Origin: Pseudonocardiaceae bacterium
Lineage (GTDB): Bacteria > Actinomycetota > Actinomycetes > Mycobacteriales > Pseudonocardiaceae
DNA: 5,894 nucleotides
Direction of reading: 5' to 3'
Assembly: GCA_025937115.1 (NCBI GenBank)
Contig: JAICSB010000230.1
Coordinates: forward strand, 1-5,894
The notes beneath the pieces are model-generated. The model was not told the origin of the DNA. It ran no database searches and saw nothing but the letters and a program-made list of their open reading frames with translations. This document shows, one piece after another, positions 1-5,894 of the stretch (positions are counted from its first letter, which is position 1; each line of letters begins with the position of its first letter). Made by a program: the position numbers and the translations under genes.

Positions 1-1773
1 CGCGTCGTCGATGACCGTAAGGTTGCGCAGCCCGAGGAAGTCCATCTTGAGCAGTCCGAGTGTTTCGCAGGCGCCCATATCGAACTGCGTGATTATCGCG
101 CCGTCGGAATCCCTGCGCTGGATCGGGATGATATCGATCAAAGGCTCACTGGACATGATCACGCCAGCCGCGTGCACGCCCCACTGCCGCTTGAGCCCTT
201 CCAACCCGCGGGCCGTGTCTATGATTTCCTTGACCTGAGGATCAGCGTCGTACAAGGCCCGGACTTCAGTGGCTTCGGCGTAGCGCTTGTGCTGAGGATC
301 GAAGATCCCGGCCAGCGGGATATCCTTGCCCATAACCGGTGCCGGCATCGCTTTGGTGATCCGGTCGGCCACCGAGTAGCCAGGCTGGCCGTAGAGCACC
401 CGCGCGGAGTCCTTGATCGCCGCCTTCGCTTTGATCGTCGAGTAGGTGATGATCTGGGCAATGCGGTCCTCGCCGTACTTCTCCGTGACGTAGCGAATCA
501 TGTCACCGCGCCGGCGCTCGTCGAAGTCCATGTCGATATCGGGCATCGAGATACGTTCGGGGTTGAGGAACCGCTCAAAGATGAGCTTGTGCCGGATGGG
601 GTCGAGATCAGTGATACCCATCGCGTAGGCCACCAGGCAGCCTGCCGCCGACCCCCGGCCCGGTCCGACCCGGATTCCGTTGGCCTTGGCGTGGCGTACC
701 AGATCTGCGGTGACCAGGAAGTAGCCGGGGAAGCCCATCTGGCAGATCACGCCGACCTCGTAGTCGGCCTGGCGACGGTGGGTGTCGGGCAGACCACCCG
801 GGAAGCGCTGCTGCAGACCCCGCTCGACTTCCTTGATCAGCCAGCTAGCCTCGCTCTCGCCCGCTGGCACCGGGAACCGGGGCATCAGGTCGCGGCCCTC
901 GGTGAACTCCACATGCACCCGTTCGGCTACCTGCAAGGTGTTGTCGCAGGCCTCTGGAAACTCACAGTCCCACTGCTCACGCATCTGTGCCGGGGACTTG
1001 AGGTAAAAGTCCTGGGCATCGAACTTGAACCGGTTGGGATCTGACATGGTCTTGCCGGTCTGCACGCACAGCAGCACCTCGTGCGGCTTGGCATCCTCGG
1101 GGAACGTGTAGTGCAGATCATTGGTGGCAAGTCCGGGCAGCTCAAGGGTCTTCTTGAGCCGCACAAGATCGTCACGAACCCGGCGCTCGATCTCGATGCC
1201 GTGGTCCATCAGCTCGCAGAAGAAATTCTCCCGGCCGAAGATATCCCGATAGTCAGCGGCGGCCTGGCACGCGGCACCGAATTTGTCCTGCTGCAACAAC
1301 CGCTGAACCTCGCCTGACGGGCACCCGGTGGTGGCAATAATCCCCTTGCCGTAGGCCGCCAGCAGCTCACGGTCCATCCGTGGCTTGTAGTAGTAGCCCT
1401 CCAGGCTGGCCAGGCTGGAGAGCCGGAACAGGTTGTGCATGCCCTCGGTGTTCTCCGCGAGCAGCGTCATGTGGGTGTACATCTCACCCGGGTTGTCGAC
1501 GTCGTTGCTGCCGCGTGCCAGCACGACCCGCTTACGCTCGTGTCGGGAGCCAGGCGAGAGGTAGCCCTCCATGCCGATGATCGGCTTGACTCCGTGGGCG
1601 TTAGCCTTCTTCCAGAACTCGTAAGCGCCGAAGACATTGCCGTGGTCGGTCATCGCCAGGGCCGGCATGCCCATCCGGACGCACTCGGTGAACAAGTCGT
1701 CCAGCCGCGCCGCACCGTCGAGCATCGAGAACTCGGTATGCGTGTGAAGGTGGACGAACGAGTCACTGGACAC
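1..1773 (-). CDS. dnaE1: DNA polymerase III subunit alpha DnaE1 (N-terminal 591 residues, cut by window edge)
   Basis: Catalytic subunit of the replicative DNA polymerase, acting at the fork with the beta clamp and clamp loader. The frame is open from the GTG at 1773 to the left edge, about half of a usual protein of roughly 1180 residues. Residues 8-14 (HLHTHTE), 43-46 (DHGN) and 218-221 (NDLH) are metal-binding segments of the PHP domain. This domain is known in mycobacterial DnaE1 to act as the 3'-5' proofreading exonuclease, and the ligands visible here are kept. The polymerase palm follows, with GPGRGSAAG at 370-378 and PDIDMDFD at 411-418, whose aspartates D414 and D416 probably bind the catalytic metals. 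D578 in KMDFLGL is the likely third carboxylate, by comparison with E. coli DnaE. The start is fixed by AAGGAGG six bases upstream and by an in-frame stop at 1789-1791. I saw no intein, frameshift or stop in the part read. Confidence 0.97.
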   Translation of the reverse strand, partial: MSSDSFVHLHTHTEFSMLDGAARLDDLFTECVRMGMPALAMTDHGNVFGAYEFWKKANAHGVKPIIGMEGYLSPGSRHERKRVVLARGSNDVDNPGEMYTHMTLLAENTEGMHNLFRLSSLASLEGYYYKPRMDRELLAAYGKGIIATTGCPSGEVQRLLQQDKFGAACQAAADYRDIFGRENFFCELMDHGIEIERRVRDDLVRLKKTLELPGLATNDLHYTFPEDAKPHEVLLCVQTGKTMSDPNRFKFDAQDFYLKSPAQMREQWDCEFPEACDNTLQVAERVHVEFTEGRDLMPRFPVPAGESEASWLIKEVERGLQQRFPGGLPDTHRRQADYEVGVICQMGFPGYFLVTADLVRHAKANGIRVGPGRGSAAGCLVAYAMGITDLDPIRHKLIFERFLNPERISMPDIDMDFDERRRGDMIRYVTEKYGEDRIAQIITYSTIKAKAAIKDSARVLYGQPGYSVADRITKAMPAPVMGKDIPLAGIFDPQHKRYAEATEVRALYDADPQVKEIIDTARGLEGLKRQWGVHAAGVIMSSEPLIDIIPIQRRDSDGAIITQFDMGACETLGLLKMDFLGLRNLTVIDDA

Positions 1774-1779
1774 CCTCGA

Positions 1780-1786
1780 CCTCCTT
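1780..1786 (-). promoter_or_regulatory. Strong ribosome binding site of dnaE1
   Basis: On the minus strand AAGGAGG lies six bases upstream of the GTG at 1773. It is a near-perfect match to the 16S rRNA tail. With the in-frame stop at 1789-1791 it makes GTG 1773 the only sensible start. Confidence 0.85.
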
Positions 1787-1823
1787 GATCACAGTCCGCA
1801 GTCATCCGGCTGCGTACCGTCGC

Positions 1824-1829
1824 ACCATA
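1824..1829 (-). promoter_or_regulatory. Candidate -10 element for dnaE1
   Basis: The minus strand reads TATGGT, which fits the TANNNT -10 pattern of mycobacterial housekeeping promoters. Transcription would start near 1817 and give a leader of about 43 bases. The hexamer 17 bases upstream (GTCGGT, 1847-1852) is a poor -35, which is common in mycobacteria. This is pattern matching only. No other clear promoter was seen for dnaE1 between 1774 and 1943. Confidence 0.35.
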
Positions 1830-1943
1830 GACGGTTTCGGGGACCTACCGACCCACCGACCGCCACCTGCGCCGAAAGCCCCAGTTGGCGACCGCCGCCT
1901 ACGGCGCGCCGGAATTTGCTTAGCCGTTCGGCTGGGAGTGGAG

Positions 1944-1959
1944 TCGAATGTGTGTTCGA
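1944..1959. promoter_or_regulatory. LexA-binding SOS box
   Basis: TCGAATGTGTGTTCGA matches the mycobacterial SOS box TCGAAC-N4-GTTCGA at 11 of the 12 fixed positions; the only change is C to T at the end of the left half. LexA would bind here and repress until DNA damage. The box overlaps the GTG (1952-1954) of the DUF222 remnant. Several 13E12/DUF222 genes of M. tuberculosis are known to have LexA boxes, so the pairing supports both calls. GATAAT at 1958-1963 overlaps the right edge and resembles a -10 element. The dnaE1 start lies about 170 bases away on the other strand, so control of dnaE1 by this box is possible but unlikely. Confidence 0.75.
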
Positions 1960-2455
1960 TAATAGCTGTCTAGGGCCCCCGACGCCACCGGTGATCAGAC
2001 CACCAGAGGAAGAGACCATCGACTGCCTGGTCGAGGACCAGCCCAGCGGCGCTGCGGAACCCGTGCGCTGGTCGCAGTACGTTCCCGATGGTCTGCTGGC
2101 CGACATGCTGGCGCAGCCGCCCGATACCGCCGCGGAGCATCGTGAGTTCGAAGCGTTGGAGAGAATCGGTGGTTGGGAGCGAGTCATCGCCTGGGCCCAA
2201 GCCCGGCAGGCACGAGAGATGACGTCGTTCATGGCCGGTGCACAGGCTCGCGAGCAATCGGCAGGAGCGAGCGATTCGCAGGCCCATGAATCGGCGGTGG
2301 CCGAGGTCGGTCTGATGTTGGCTGTCTCGGCGGGCACCGCGGCTTCTCGGGTGGGTGACGCGCGGTCGTTGTGTACCCGGTTGCCTGGGACCTTGGCGGC
2401 GTTGGAGGCCGGTCGGATCACCCTGGCCAAGGCGCCCGGCGTCCGGTCCAGATGA
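1952..2455 (+). pseudogene. DUF222 (13E12-like) gene remnant, C-terminally truncated
   Basis: The 167-residue product carries a proline- and acid-rich N-terminus (about 1-60), then the start of a DUF222 domain (about 60-161) with features typical of the family: GGWERVIAWAQARQAREM at 73-90 and LEAGRITLAKA at 151-161. Intact members usually run to about 400-550 residues and continue from that motif into the rest of DUF222 and an HNH nuclease domain. Here the similarity stops at LAKA, followed by six unrelated residues and TGA, and no HNH motif follows in any forward frame that I could recognise. I read this as a deletion remnant. The GTG at 1952 is preferred because it gives the Met-Phe-Asp opening that arises when the start lies in a SOS box, and GTGGAG (1938-1943) lies eight bases upstream. 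The TTG at 1916 and the GTG at 1991 are in-frame alternatives. The function of DUF222 proteins is not established. Confidence 0.7.
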
Positions 2456-2578
2456 ACCACCGTTCTGATCACCACGGTGCGACGAGCGCTTCACATCGTT
2501 CGGAAGCGGGTATCCACTAGGCGTCGCCGGTCGACGGCTGGACCTGCTGACCAGCAGCGAGCCAAGCTCCGGCCGAGT
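2456..2578. other. Gap after the DUF222 remnant, no gene recognised
   Basis: This is probably the scar where the rest of the DUF222/HNH gene was lost. Directly after the stop there is a weak inverted repeat, CACCGT (2458-2463) and ACGGTG (2474-2479). Farther on a short perfect one, CTGCTG-AC-CAGCAG, sits at 2544-2557. Neither has a T-run, so neither is called a terminator. No convincing promoter for the DUF1360 gene was seen, though one must lie here or upstream if that gene is expressed. Confidence 0.4.
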
Positions 2579-2587
2579 GGAGGGGAG
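2579..2587 (+). promoter_or_regulatory. Ribosome binding site deciding the DUF1360 start
   Basis: GGAGGGGAG ends eight bases before the GTG at 2596. The other in-frame GTG, at 2587, overlaps this site and so cannot use it, which makes 2596 the better start. Confidence 0.65.
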
Positions 2588-2595
2588 TGCAGGGC

Positions 2596-3121
2596 GTGAC
2601 CCAGCAGACCGGAGTCGGCGACGCGGTACACGCAGAGGCACAGGAATACCGGCAGGACGCGGAGCGACCGCTGGGTGGCTACGTGCTGGTGATGACTGCG
2701 TTCGCCGCGGTGGTGGGTCTGGCCGGCCTGGCCGCCGCTTTGACCGGGCGCGGGCTGCCGCGCAGAATCGCACCCTACGACCTGGCCTTGATCGCCACAG
2801 GAACCCACAAACTGTCCCGCATGATCAGCAAAGATGCGGTCACCAGCCCGCTACGTGCCCCGTTCACCCGTTACCGTGGCACCGGCGGACCTGACGAGGT
2901 GATGGAAGAGGCCCGTGACGGTAGTGGCCTGCGGTCATGCGGTCGGCGAACTCGTCAGCTGCCCGTTCTGCCTCGACATGTGGGTGGGCACCGGCTTGAC
3001 GATCGGGCTGTTATTCTTACCGCGGTTCACCCGATTCGTCGCGGCCACGTTCACTGCGCTCACCGGCGCGGACTTTCTGCACCTGATCTACGCCCGCGCC
3101 CAGCAGGTCGCGCAGGGCTAA
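2596..3121 (+). pseudogene. DUF1360 family membrane protein, frameshifted
   Basis: Two forward frames together give one recognisable protein of about 174 residues. The first part (2596 to about 2934) has a hydrophilic N-terminus, a membrane segment (about 29-49), then YDLALIATGTHKLSRMISKD (61-80) and AVTSPLRAPFTRY (81-93), the hallmark of DUF1360. The second part, in the frame one base further on, reads HAVGELVSCPFCLDMWVG and then two hydrophobic stretches to TAA at 3119-3121. The natural join is GL-R-HAVGEL, so one extra base lies in 2932-2935. Without correction the first frame runs on to 3159 with an unrelated tail that lacks the CPFC motif and the last membrane segments. DUF1360 proteins have no established reaction; a Bacillus member is sporulation-linked, which says little here. 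A sequencing error, a real mutation or, less likely, programmed frameshifting could explain the break. The 3' end overlaps terC on the other strand. Confidence 0.8.
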
Positions 3122-4121
3122 CGGGCCTGGTCGAGCGTGCCAGCTCAGCGCCACGATGATCTTCCCGCGTCTTGTAGACGCTGGCGACAGTCGTCGCCAG
3201 CAGCACGCCGGCGATCACAGTCAGCGAGAGCCCAATGCCCACCGGCGGTACTGATTCCAGTGGTTGGCCGTGGTTGAGGAGGGACAGCGAGTTTTCGTGC
3301 AACGTGTCGAGCACCAGCTTGACGCCGATGAACCCGAGAATCACACCGAGCCCGATGGGCAGGTAGACCAGCCTGGTGAGCAGTCCTCCGATGAGGAAGT
3401 ACAGCTGCCGTAGGCCCATCAGCGCAAAAGCGTTCGCGGTGAAGACGAGGAAGGCTTCTTGGGTGAGCCCGAAGATCGCTGGGATGGAGTCAAGTGCGAA
3501 GACCAGGTCGACGGTGCCGATCGCGATCATCACGACGATCATCGGAGTGAACCACCGCTTGCCGTCGCGCTTGATCGTGAGCCGCGATCCGTCGTATTCA
3601 TCGGTCACGGGGATCCGCTTCCGCAGCGCGCGCAACACCATGTTCTCCCCGAACTCCACCTCCTGCTTGCGGTGACGGATCTGGCGCCAACCCAGGTAGA
3701 TCAGCAGCGCAGCGAAGAGGTAGAACACCCAGCTGAAGTGTGAGATCACTACCGCACCAGCCGCGATGAACAGTCCCCGCATGGCCAATGCGAGCACGAT
3801 GCCGATCAGCAGCACCCGGTGTTGCTGGATGGCCGGCACCCCGAACGCGCTCATGATGATCACGAAAATGAACAGGTTGTCCACCGACAGCGAGTACTCG
3901 GTAAGATATCCAGCGAAATACTCGACGGCGAAAGTGCTGCCGGCGAACAGCCAGATACCCAGCCCGAAGGCCGCCGCACAGGCGAGGTAGAACACCACCC
4001 ACCGGACCGCCTCCGCCATGCCTACCTGGTGTGGCTTACGGTCGACGATGACCAGGTCAACGGCGAACAGAACACCGATAGCGCCCACCGTGGCGAGCCA
4101 TACCCACGCGGGCACATCCAT
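3060..4121 (-). CDS. TerC family integral membrane protein, probable Mn2+ exporter
   Basis: A complete 353-residue membrane protein of the TerC/Alx family. Members are linked to manganese efflux and, when tellurium operons carry them, to tellurite resistance. It opens with a membrane segment (5-25) and has about eight more hydrophobic stretches (roughly 39-60, 79-96, 102-126, 129-145, 190-210, 221-246, 250-270, 292-312). The family signatures are present: SVDNLFIF at 79-86 and VDLVFALDSIPA at 204-215, whose buried acidic residues D81, D205 and D211 are likely to line the metal path. A charged loop (148-190) splits two related halves. The last 35 or so residues are basic, polar and probably disordered. 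The ATG at 4121 has GGAGG seven bases upstream. The frame stays open upstream to 4502, but that stretch codes a leader RNA, not protein. The leader looks like a manganese riboswitch, which supports Mn2+ as the substrate. Confidence 0.92.
   Translation of the reverse strand: MDVPAWVWLATVGAIGVLFAVDLVIVDRKPHQVGMAEAVRWVVFYLACAAAFGLGIWLFAGSTFAVEYFAGYLTEYSLSVDNLFIFVIIMSAFGVPAIQQHRVLLIGIVLALAMRGLFIAAGAVVISHFSWVFYLFAALLIYLGWRQIRHRKQEVEFGENMVLRALRKRIPVTDEYDGSRLTIKRDGKRWFTPMIVVMIAIGTVDLVFALDSIPAIFGLTQEAFLVFTANAFALMGLRQLYFLIGGLLTRLVYLPIGLGVILGFIGVKLVLDTLHENSLSLLNHGQPLESVPPVGIGLSLTVIAGVLLATTVASVYKTREDHRGAELARSTRPVSPARPAGRGRRSGAESPRR
3180..3201. terminator. Perfect 9-bp stem-loop past the DUF1360 stop, possible terminator
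   Basis: GCTGGCGAC (3180-3188), AGTC, GTCGCCAGC (3193-3201) forms a perfect GC-rich hairpin 58 bases after the DUF1360 stop. It also lies inside the 3' part of terC. There is no T-run on either side, so classical intrinsic termination is not shown; mycobacterial terminators often lack one. It could end plus-strand transcripts before they run antisense through terC. It could equally be a chance product of the Leu-Ala-Thr-Thr-Val-Ala-Ser codons. Confidence 0.3.
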
Positions 4122-4126
4122 GAGCG

Positions 4127-4166
4127 AACCTCCGGGCAGACGGCATACGTCGGACACCCGGAGGTC
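4127..4166 (-). promoter_or_regulatory. Shine-Dalgarno-sequestering hairpin of the terC leader
   Basis: In the minus-strand RNA, ACCUCCGGG (4165-4157) is the exact complement of CCCGGAGGU (4136-4128), which contains the terC ribosome binding site. The stem can gain a G-U pair at its outer end (4166/4127) and two at its inner end (4156/4137 and 4155/4138). The perfect 9-bp helix with a 20-base loop would hide the GGAGG from the ribosome. This is the layout expected of a translational OFF state placed just downstream of a riboswitch aptamer. Confidence 0.7.
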
Positions 4167-4287
4167 TCTTCCACCGGCGAACCGGTCGACGGCACCGGGC
4201 ACCCGCAGCACTGCGGGAAAACCGTGTTGACGATGCCGCCGCGAAGGAATACTCCCCTCCACGCTGGGACAAGTGTCCCGTATGGCC
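4142..4287 (-). ncRNA. yybP-ykoY-like manganese riboswitch in the terC leader
   Basis: The minus-strand RNA carries the two sequence blocks I associate with the yybP-ykoY Mn2+ aptamer, in the right order: GGGGAGUA (4257-4250) and CGUCAACA (4232-4225). They are joined by a very short arm around CCUUCGCGG and followed by a GC hairpin, CCCGCA-GUGC-UGCGGG (4217-4202). CGUG (4263-4260) can pair with CACG (4226-4223) to close the core. A UUCG-capped hairpin, ACCGG-UUCG-CCGGU, sits at 4186-4173. Upstream, GGGACA-CU-UGUCCC (4279-4266) is a local inverted repeat. The family senses Mn2+ and commonly precedes TerC/Alx and MntP export genes, just as here. Recognition is from memory of the consensus, not a covariance search, and the outer borders are set by a long-range helix (4287-4273 with 4157-4142). 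Confidence 0.72.
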
Positions 4288-4355
4288 CGCATTGGCACCA
4301 CCCCGGGTAGCGGCCCGTCGTGATGATGTTGGTCACCGATGTGAGAACCGGTCTG

Positions 4356-4361
4356 TACCGT
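4356..4361 (+). promoter_or_regulatory. Candidate -10 element for a leaderless hydrolase transcript
   Basis: TACCGT fits TANNNT and ends seven bases before the GTG at 4369, the distance expected if transcription starts on the start codon itself. No Shine-Dalgarno sequence is visible before that GTG, and the only in-frame codon series upstream reaches a stop at 4342-4344. No good -35 was found. Leaderless genes are common in mycobacteria. Confidence 0.35.
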
Positions 4362-4368
4362 CGGTGCG

Positions 4369-5894
4369 GTGTCCCAAACGATCCGCCGGCGGCTGCTCGT
4401 CGTGCTGGTCATTACCACTGTGATCGCGGGCGCCGGGGTGATGGTGGCCATCAGAGCGGCGGCCTCCAGCGCGCCACCGGTCGCCACCGAGAACGTGACC
4501 ATCGACGTACCGGAGGGACCGGGTAGCGCCGGTCAGGTGCACCTCGACGCCACGGTGTACCGGCCGGCAGTCACTCCCGCGCCGGCCGTGCTGGTGGGCC
4601 ACGGCTTCGGTGGCAGCAAGAACTCGGTCAGTACCGAGGCGACCGCGCTGGCTCGCCGAGGGTTCGTCGTGCTTGCTTGGAGCGCCCGGGGATTCGGCGC
4701 GAGCACCGGGCAGATCGGCCTGGACTCCCCCGATTACGAGGTGGCCGACGCCCGCGCGTTGGTGGACTGGTTGGCCAAGCGACCGGATGTGGTGCGTGAC
4801 GGGCCCGGCGATCCGCGGGTCGGTGTCACCGGTGCGTCTTACGGCGGCGCGCTGGCCCTCCTGCTGGCGGGAACCGACCGGCGGGTGGATGCGCTCGCAC
4901 CGGAGATCACCTGGAACGATCTTTCGCAGGCGCTGTTCCCCAATGCCGCGAGCCCCACCTCCATCCCCACGGCCACCCCGGCGGCCGGGGCCTTCGCCCC
5001 GGACGGAGTATTCAAGCGGGATTGGGCGGGGTACTTCTTCGGCGCCGGCCTCGCCGGTGCGGGGGGATTGTGCGGGCGGTTTCGCCCCGAGGTGTGCGCC
5101 GCTTATGTGCGGGCGGCTACCACCGGTGTCCCCACTCCGGAGATCGTGCAGCTGCTACGCCGCTCATCGCCCGCCGTGATAGCCGGCAACATCACCGCAC
5201 CGACCCTGCTCATCCAGGGAGAGCACGACACGCTGTTCGGGCTGGACCAGGCTGACGCCACCGCCCGTCAACTCGCCTCGGCGGGTGCACCGTTGAAAGT
5301 GATCTGGTATACGGGCGGTCACGACGGCGGGGCGCCCGACGCGGCGCTGCAGGAGCAGGTCGGCGCCTGGTTCGACTACCACCTCCGCCGGAAGGGAAGC
5401 GATCCGGGGACCGGATTCGATTACCAGGTGCCGGGAATTTTCGGTACCCGAAGTGGGGTCGCCCAGCGCACCGTGCACGCCCCGACCTATCCGGGCCTCG
5501 ACGGCGTCCCGGTGCAGCGGCGGGAGCTGACGCTGCACGGTGGGCCGCAACCGGTGGTCCGGCCGCCCGGTGGCAGCCCGGCCGCGCTGAGCAGCCTGCC
5601 GGGCCTCAGCTCCGCACTGCCCGCAGGCGCCGCAAACGGGGTGACGATGGACCTGCCCGGACAGTCCGCGACGTTCAGCACCGATCCGCTGCCAGACTCG
5701 CTGGAGATCACTGGGGCGCCGCAGATCCGGTTGCGGGTGGCCGCGGCACAGACCGATACCACTGCACCGCCATCGGAGGCGGTGCTGTTCGTCAAGCTCT
5801 ACGACGTCGGACCGGATGGGCGCCGCACGCTGCCCGGTGCAGCAGTGGCCCCGGTGCGGATCGGCCCGCTGGCAGCCGATGGGGCCCCGACCGA
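4369..5894 (+). CDS. CocE/NonD-type (peptidase S15-like) serine hydrolase, membrane-anchored or secreted, C-terminus beyond window
   Basis: 508 residues are in view without a stop. The N-terminus is an arginine cluster (RRR, 6-8) followed by a hydrophobic segment (about 9-27), which acts as a signal peptide or membrane anchor and puts the enzyme outside the membrane. An alpha/beta-hydrolase domain follows: HGFGG at 78-82 forms the oxyanion site, GASYGG (155-160) holds the nucleophile S157, and QGEHD puts the acid at D287 and GGHDGG the histidine at H318, so the triad is complete. A lid-like insert lies between about 170 and 262. From about residue 390 the sequence turns into the beta-rich C-terminal domain typical of cocaine esterase and X-Pro dipeptidyl-peptidases, and the window ends in it. 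The substrate cannot be told: an ester, amide or proline peptide is possible. The gene is divergent from terC, with no sign of a shared function. GTG 4369 is chosen because it keeps the signal segment; the ATG at 4441 would lose it. Confidence 0.88.
   Translation, partial: MSQTIRRRLLVVLVITTVIAGAGVMVAIRAAASSAPPVATENVTIDVPEGPGSAGQVHLDATVYRPAVTPAPAVLVGHGFGGSKNSVSTEATALARRGFVVLAWSARGFGASTGQIGLDSPDYEVADARALVDWLAKRPDVVRDGPGDPRVGVTGASYGGALALLLAGTDRRVDALAPEITWNDLSQALFPNAASPTSIPTATPAAGAFAPDGVFKRDWAGYFFGAGLAGAGGLCGRFRPEVCAAYVRAATTGVPTPEIVQLLRRSSPAVIAGNITAPTLLIQGEHDTLFGLDQADATARQLASAGAPLKVIWYTGGHDGGAPDAALQEQVGAWFDYHLRRKGSDPGTGFDYQVPGIFGTRSGVAQRTVHAPTYPGLDGVPVQRRELTLHGGPQPVVRPPGGSPAALSSLPGLSSALPAGAANGVTMDLPGQSATFSTDPLPDSLEITGAPQIRLRVAAAQTDTTAPPSEAVLFVKLYDVGPDGRRTLPGAAVAPVRIGPLAADGAPT

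Noticed and set aside
172..1044. Long plus-strand open frame of 290 codons, with several smaller ones around it
   Set aside because: It lies opposite dnaE1, whose minus-strand frame gives a clear polymerase. Open antisense frames are expected at this GC content, and the product resembles no family I know.
1789..2773. Two long minus-strand open frames opposite the DUF222 remnant and the gap
   Set aside because: Their translations are low-complexity and rich in Arg, Pro, Ser and Ala, have no recognisable domain, and mirror the DUF222 frame.
1952..3121. A new defence or mobile system made of the DUF222 and DUF1360 genes
   Set aside because: The first is truncated and the second frameshifted. 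No integrase, transposase, direct repeats or partner genes are visible, and they have no known link.
4202..4217. CCCGCA-GTGC-TGCGGG as a transcription terminator
   Set aside because: No T-run follows on the minus strand, and its position fits an aptamer arm. The hairpin at the ribosome binding site suggests translational control instead.
4266..4279. GGGACA-CT-TGTCCC as a protein operator (for instance a metal-dependent repressor)
   Set aside because: It does not match the IdeR box I know and lies within the leader RNA, where it is better explained as one of the competing helices. Repressor binding is not excluded.
4122..4502. A 127-residue N-terminal extension of TerC from an upstream start
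   Set aside because: The family normally begins at the first membrane segment, ATG 4121 has a well-placed GGAGG, and the extra stretch covers the structured leader and the divergent hydrolase gene.

Overview
The window is high-GC actinobacterial chromosome, most likely a Mycobacterium or close relative. The evidence is a DnaE1-type replicative polymerase with an intact PHP domain, a SOS box of the mycobacterial TCGAAC-N4-GTTCGA type at a DUF222 (13E12-like) gene, frequent GTG starts and a probable leaderless start. I cannot name the species from sequence alone.

Layout. Positions 1-1773 (minus strand) hold the N-terminal half of dnaE1, cut by the left window edge. Positions 1774-1951 are the dnaE1 leader plus a divergent control region with a near-consensus LexA/SOS box at 1944-1959. 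This box overlaps the GTG start of a DUF222 gene remnant (1952-2455, plus) that stops inside the DUF222 domain and lacks an HNH nuclease end. After a 140-base gap with nothing convincing in it comes a DUF1360 family membrane protein (2596-3121, plus), broken by a single-base frameshift near 2932-2935. It converges on, and overlaps by 62 bases, a complete TerC family membrane protein gene (3060-4121, minus). The 247-base divergent region 4122-4368 holds a leader for terC with the hallmarks of a yybP-ykoY manganese riboswitch: GGGGAGTA and CGTCAACA segments, a perfect 9-bp helix that would hide the terC Shine-Dalgarno sequence, and a competing long-range helix. From 4369 to the right edge (plus) runs a membrane-anchored or secreted CocE/NonD (peptidase S15-like) serine hydrolase with a complete catalytic triad, cut inside its C-terminal domain.

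How the parts relate. The genes do not form one pathway. dnaE1 is core replication, and terC with its leader looks like a self-contained manganese-export unit. The DUF222 remnant is decayed SOS-controlled accessory DNA, the DUF1360 gene is probably a recent pseudogene or a sequencing-error casualty, and the hydrolase is a cell-envelope or secreted enzyme. I see no tRNA, rRNA, CRISPR array, insertion sequence or prophage. The most interesting signal is the terC leader: the family is known, but the compact aptamer and the three competing helices visible here make a specific, testable model of translational control.
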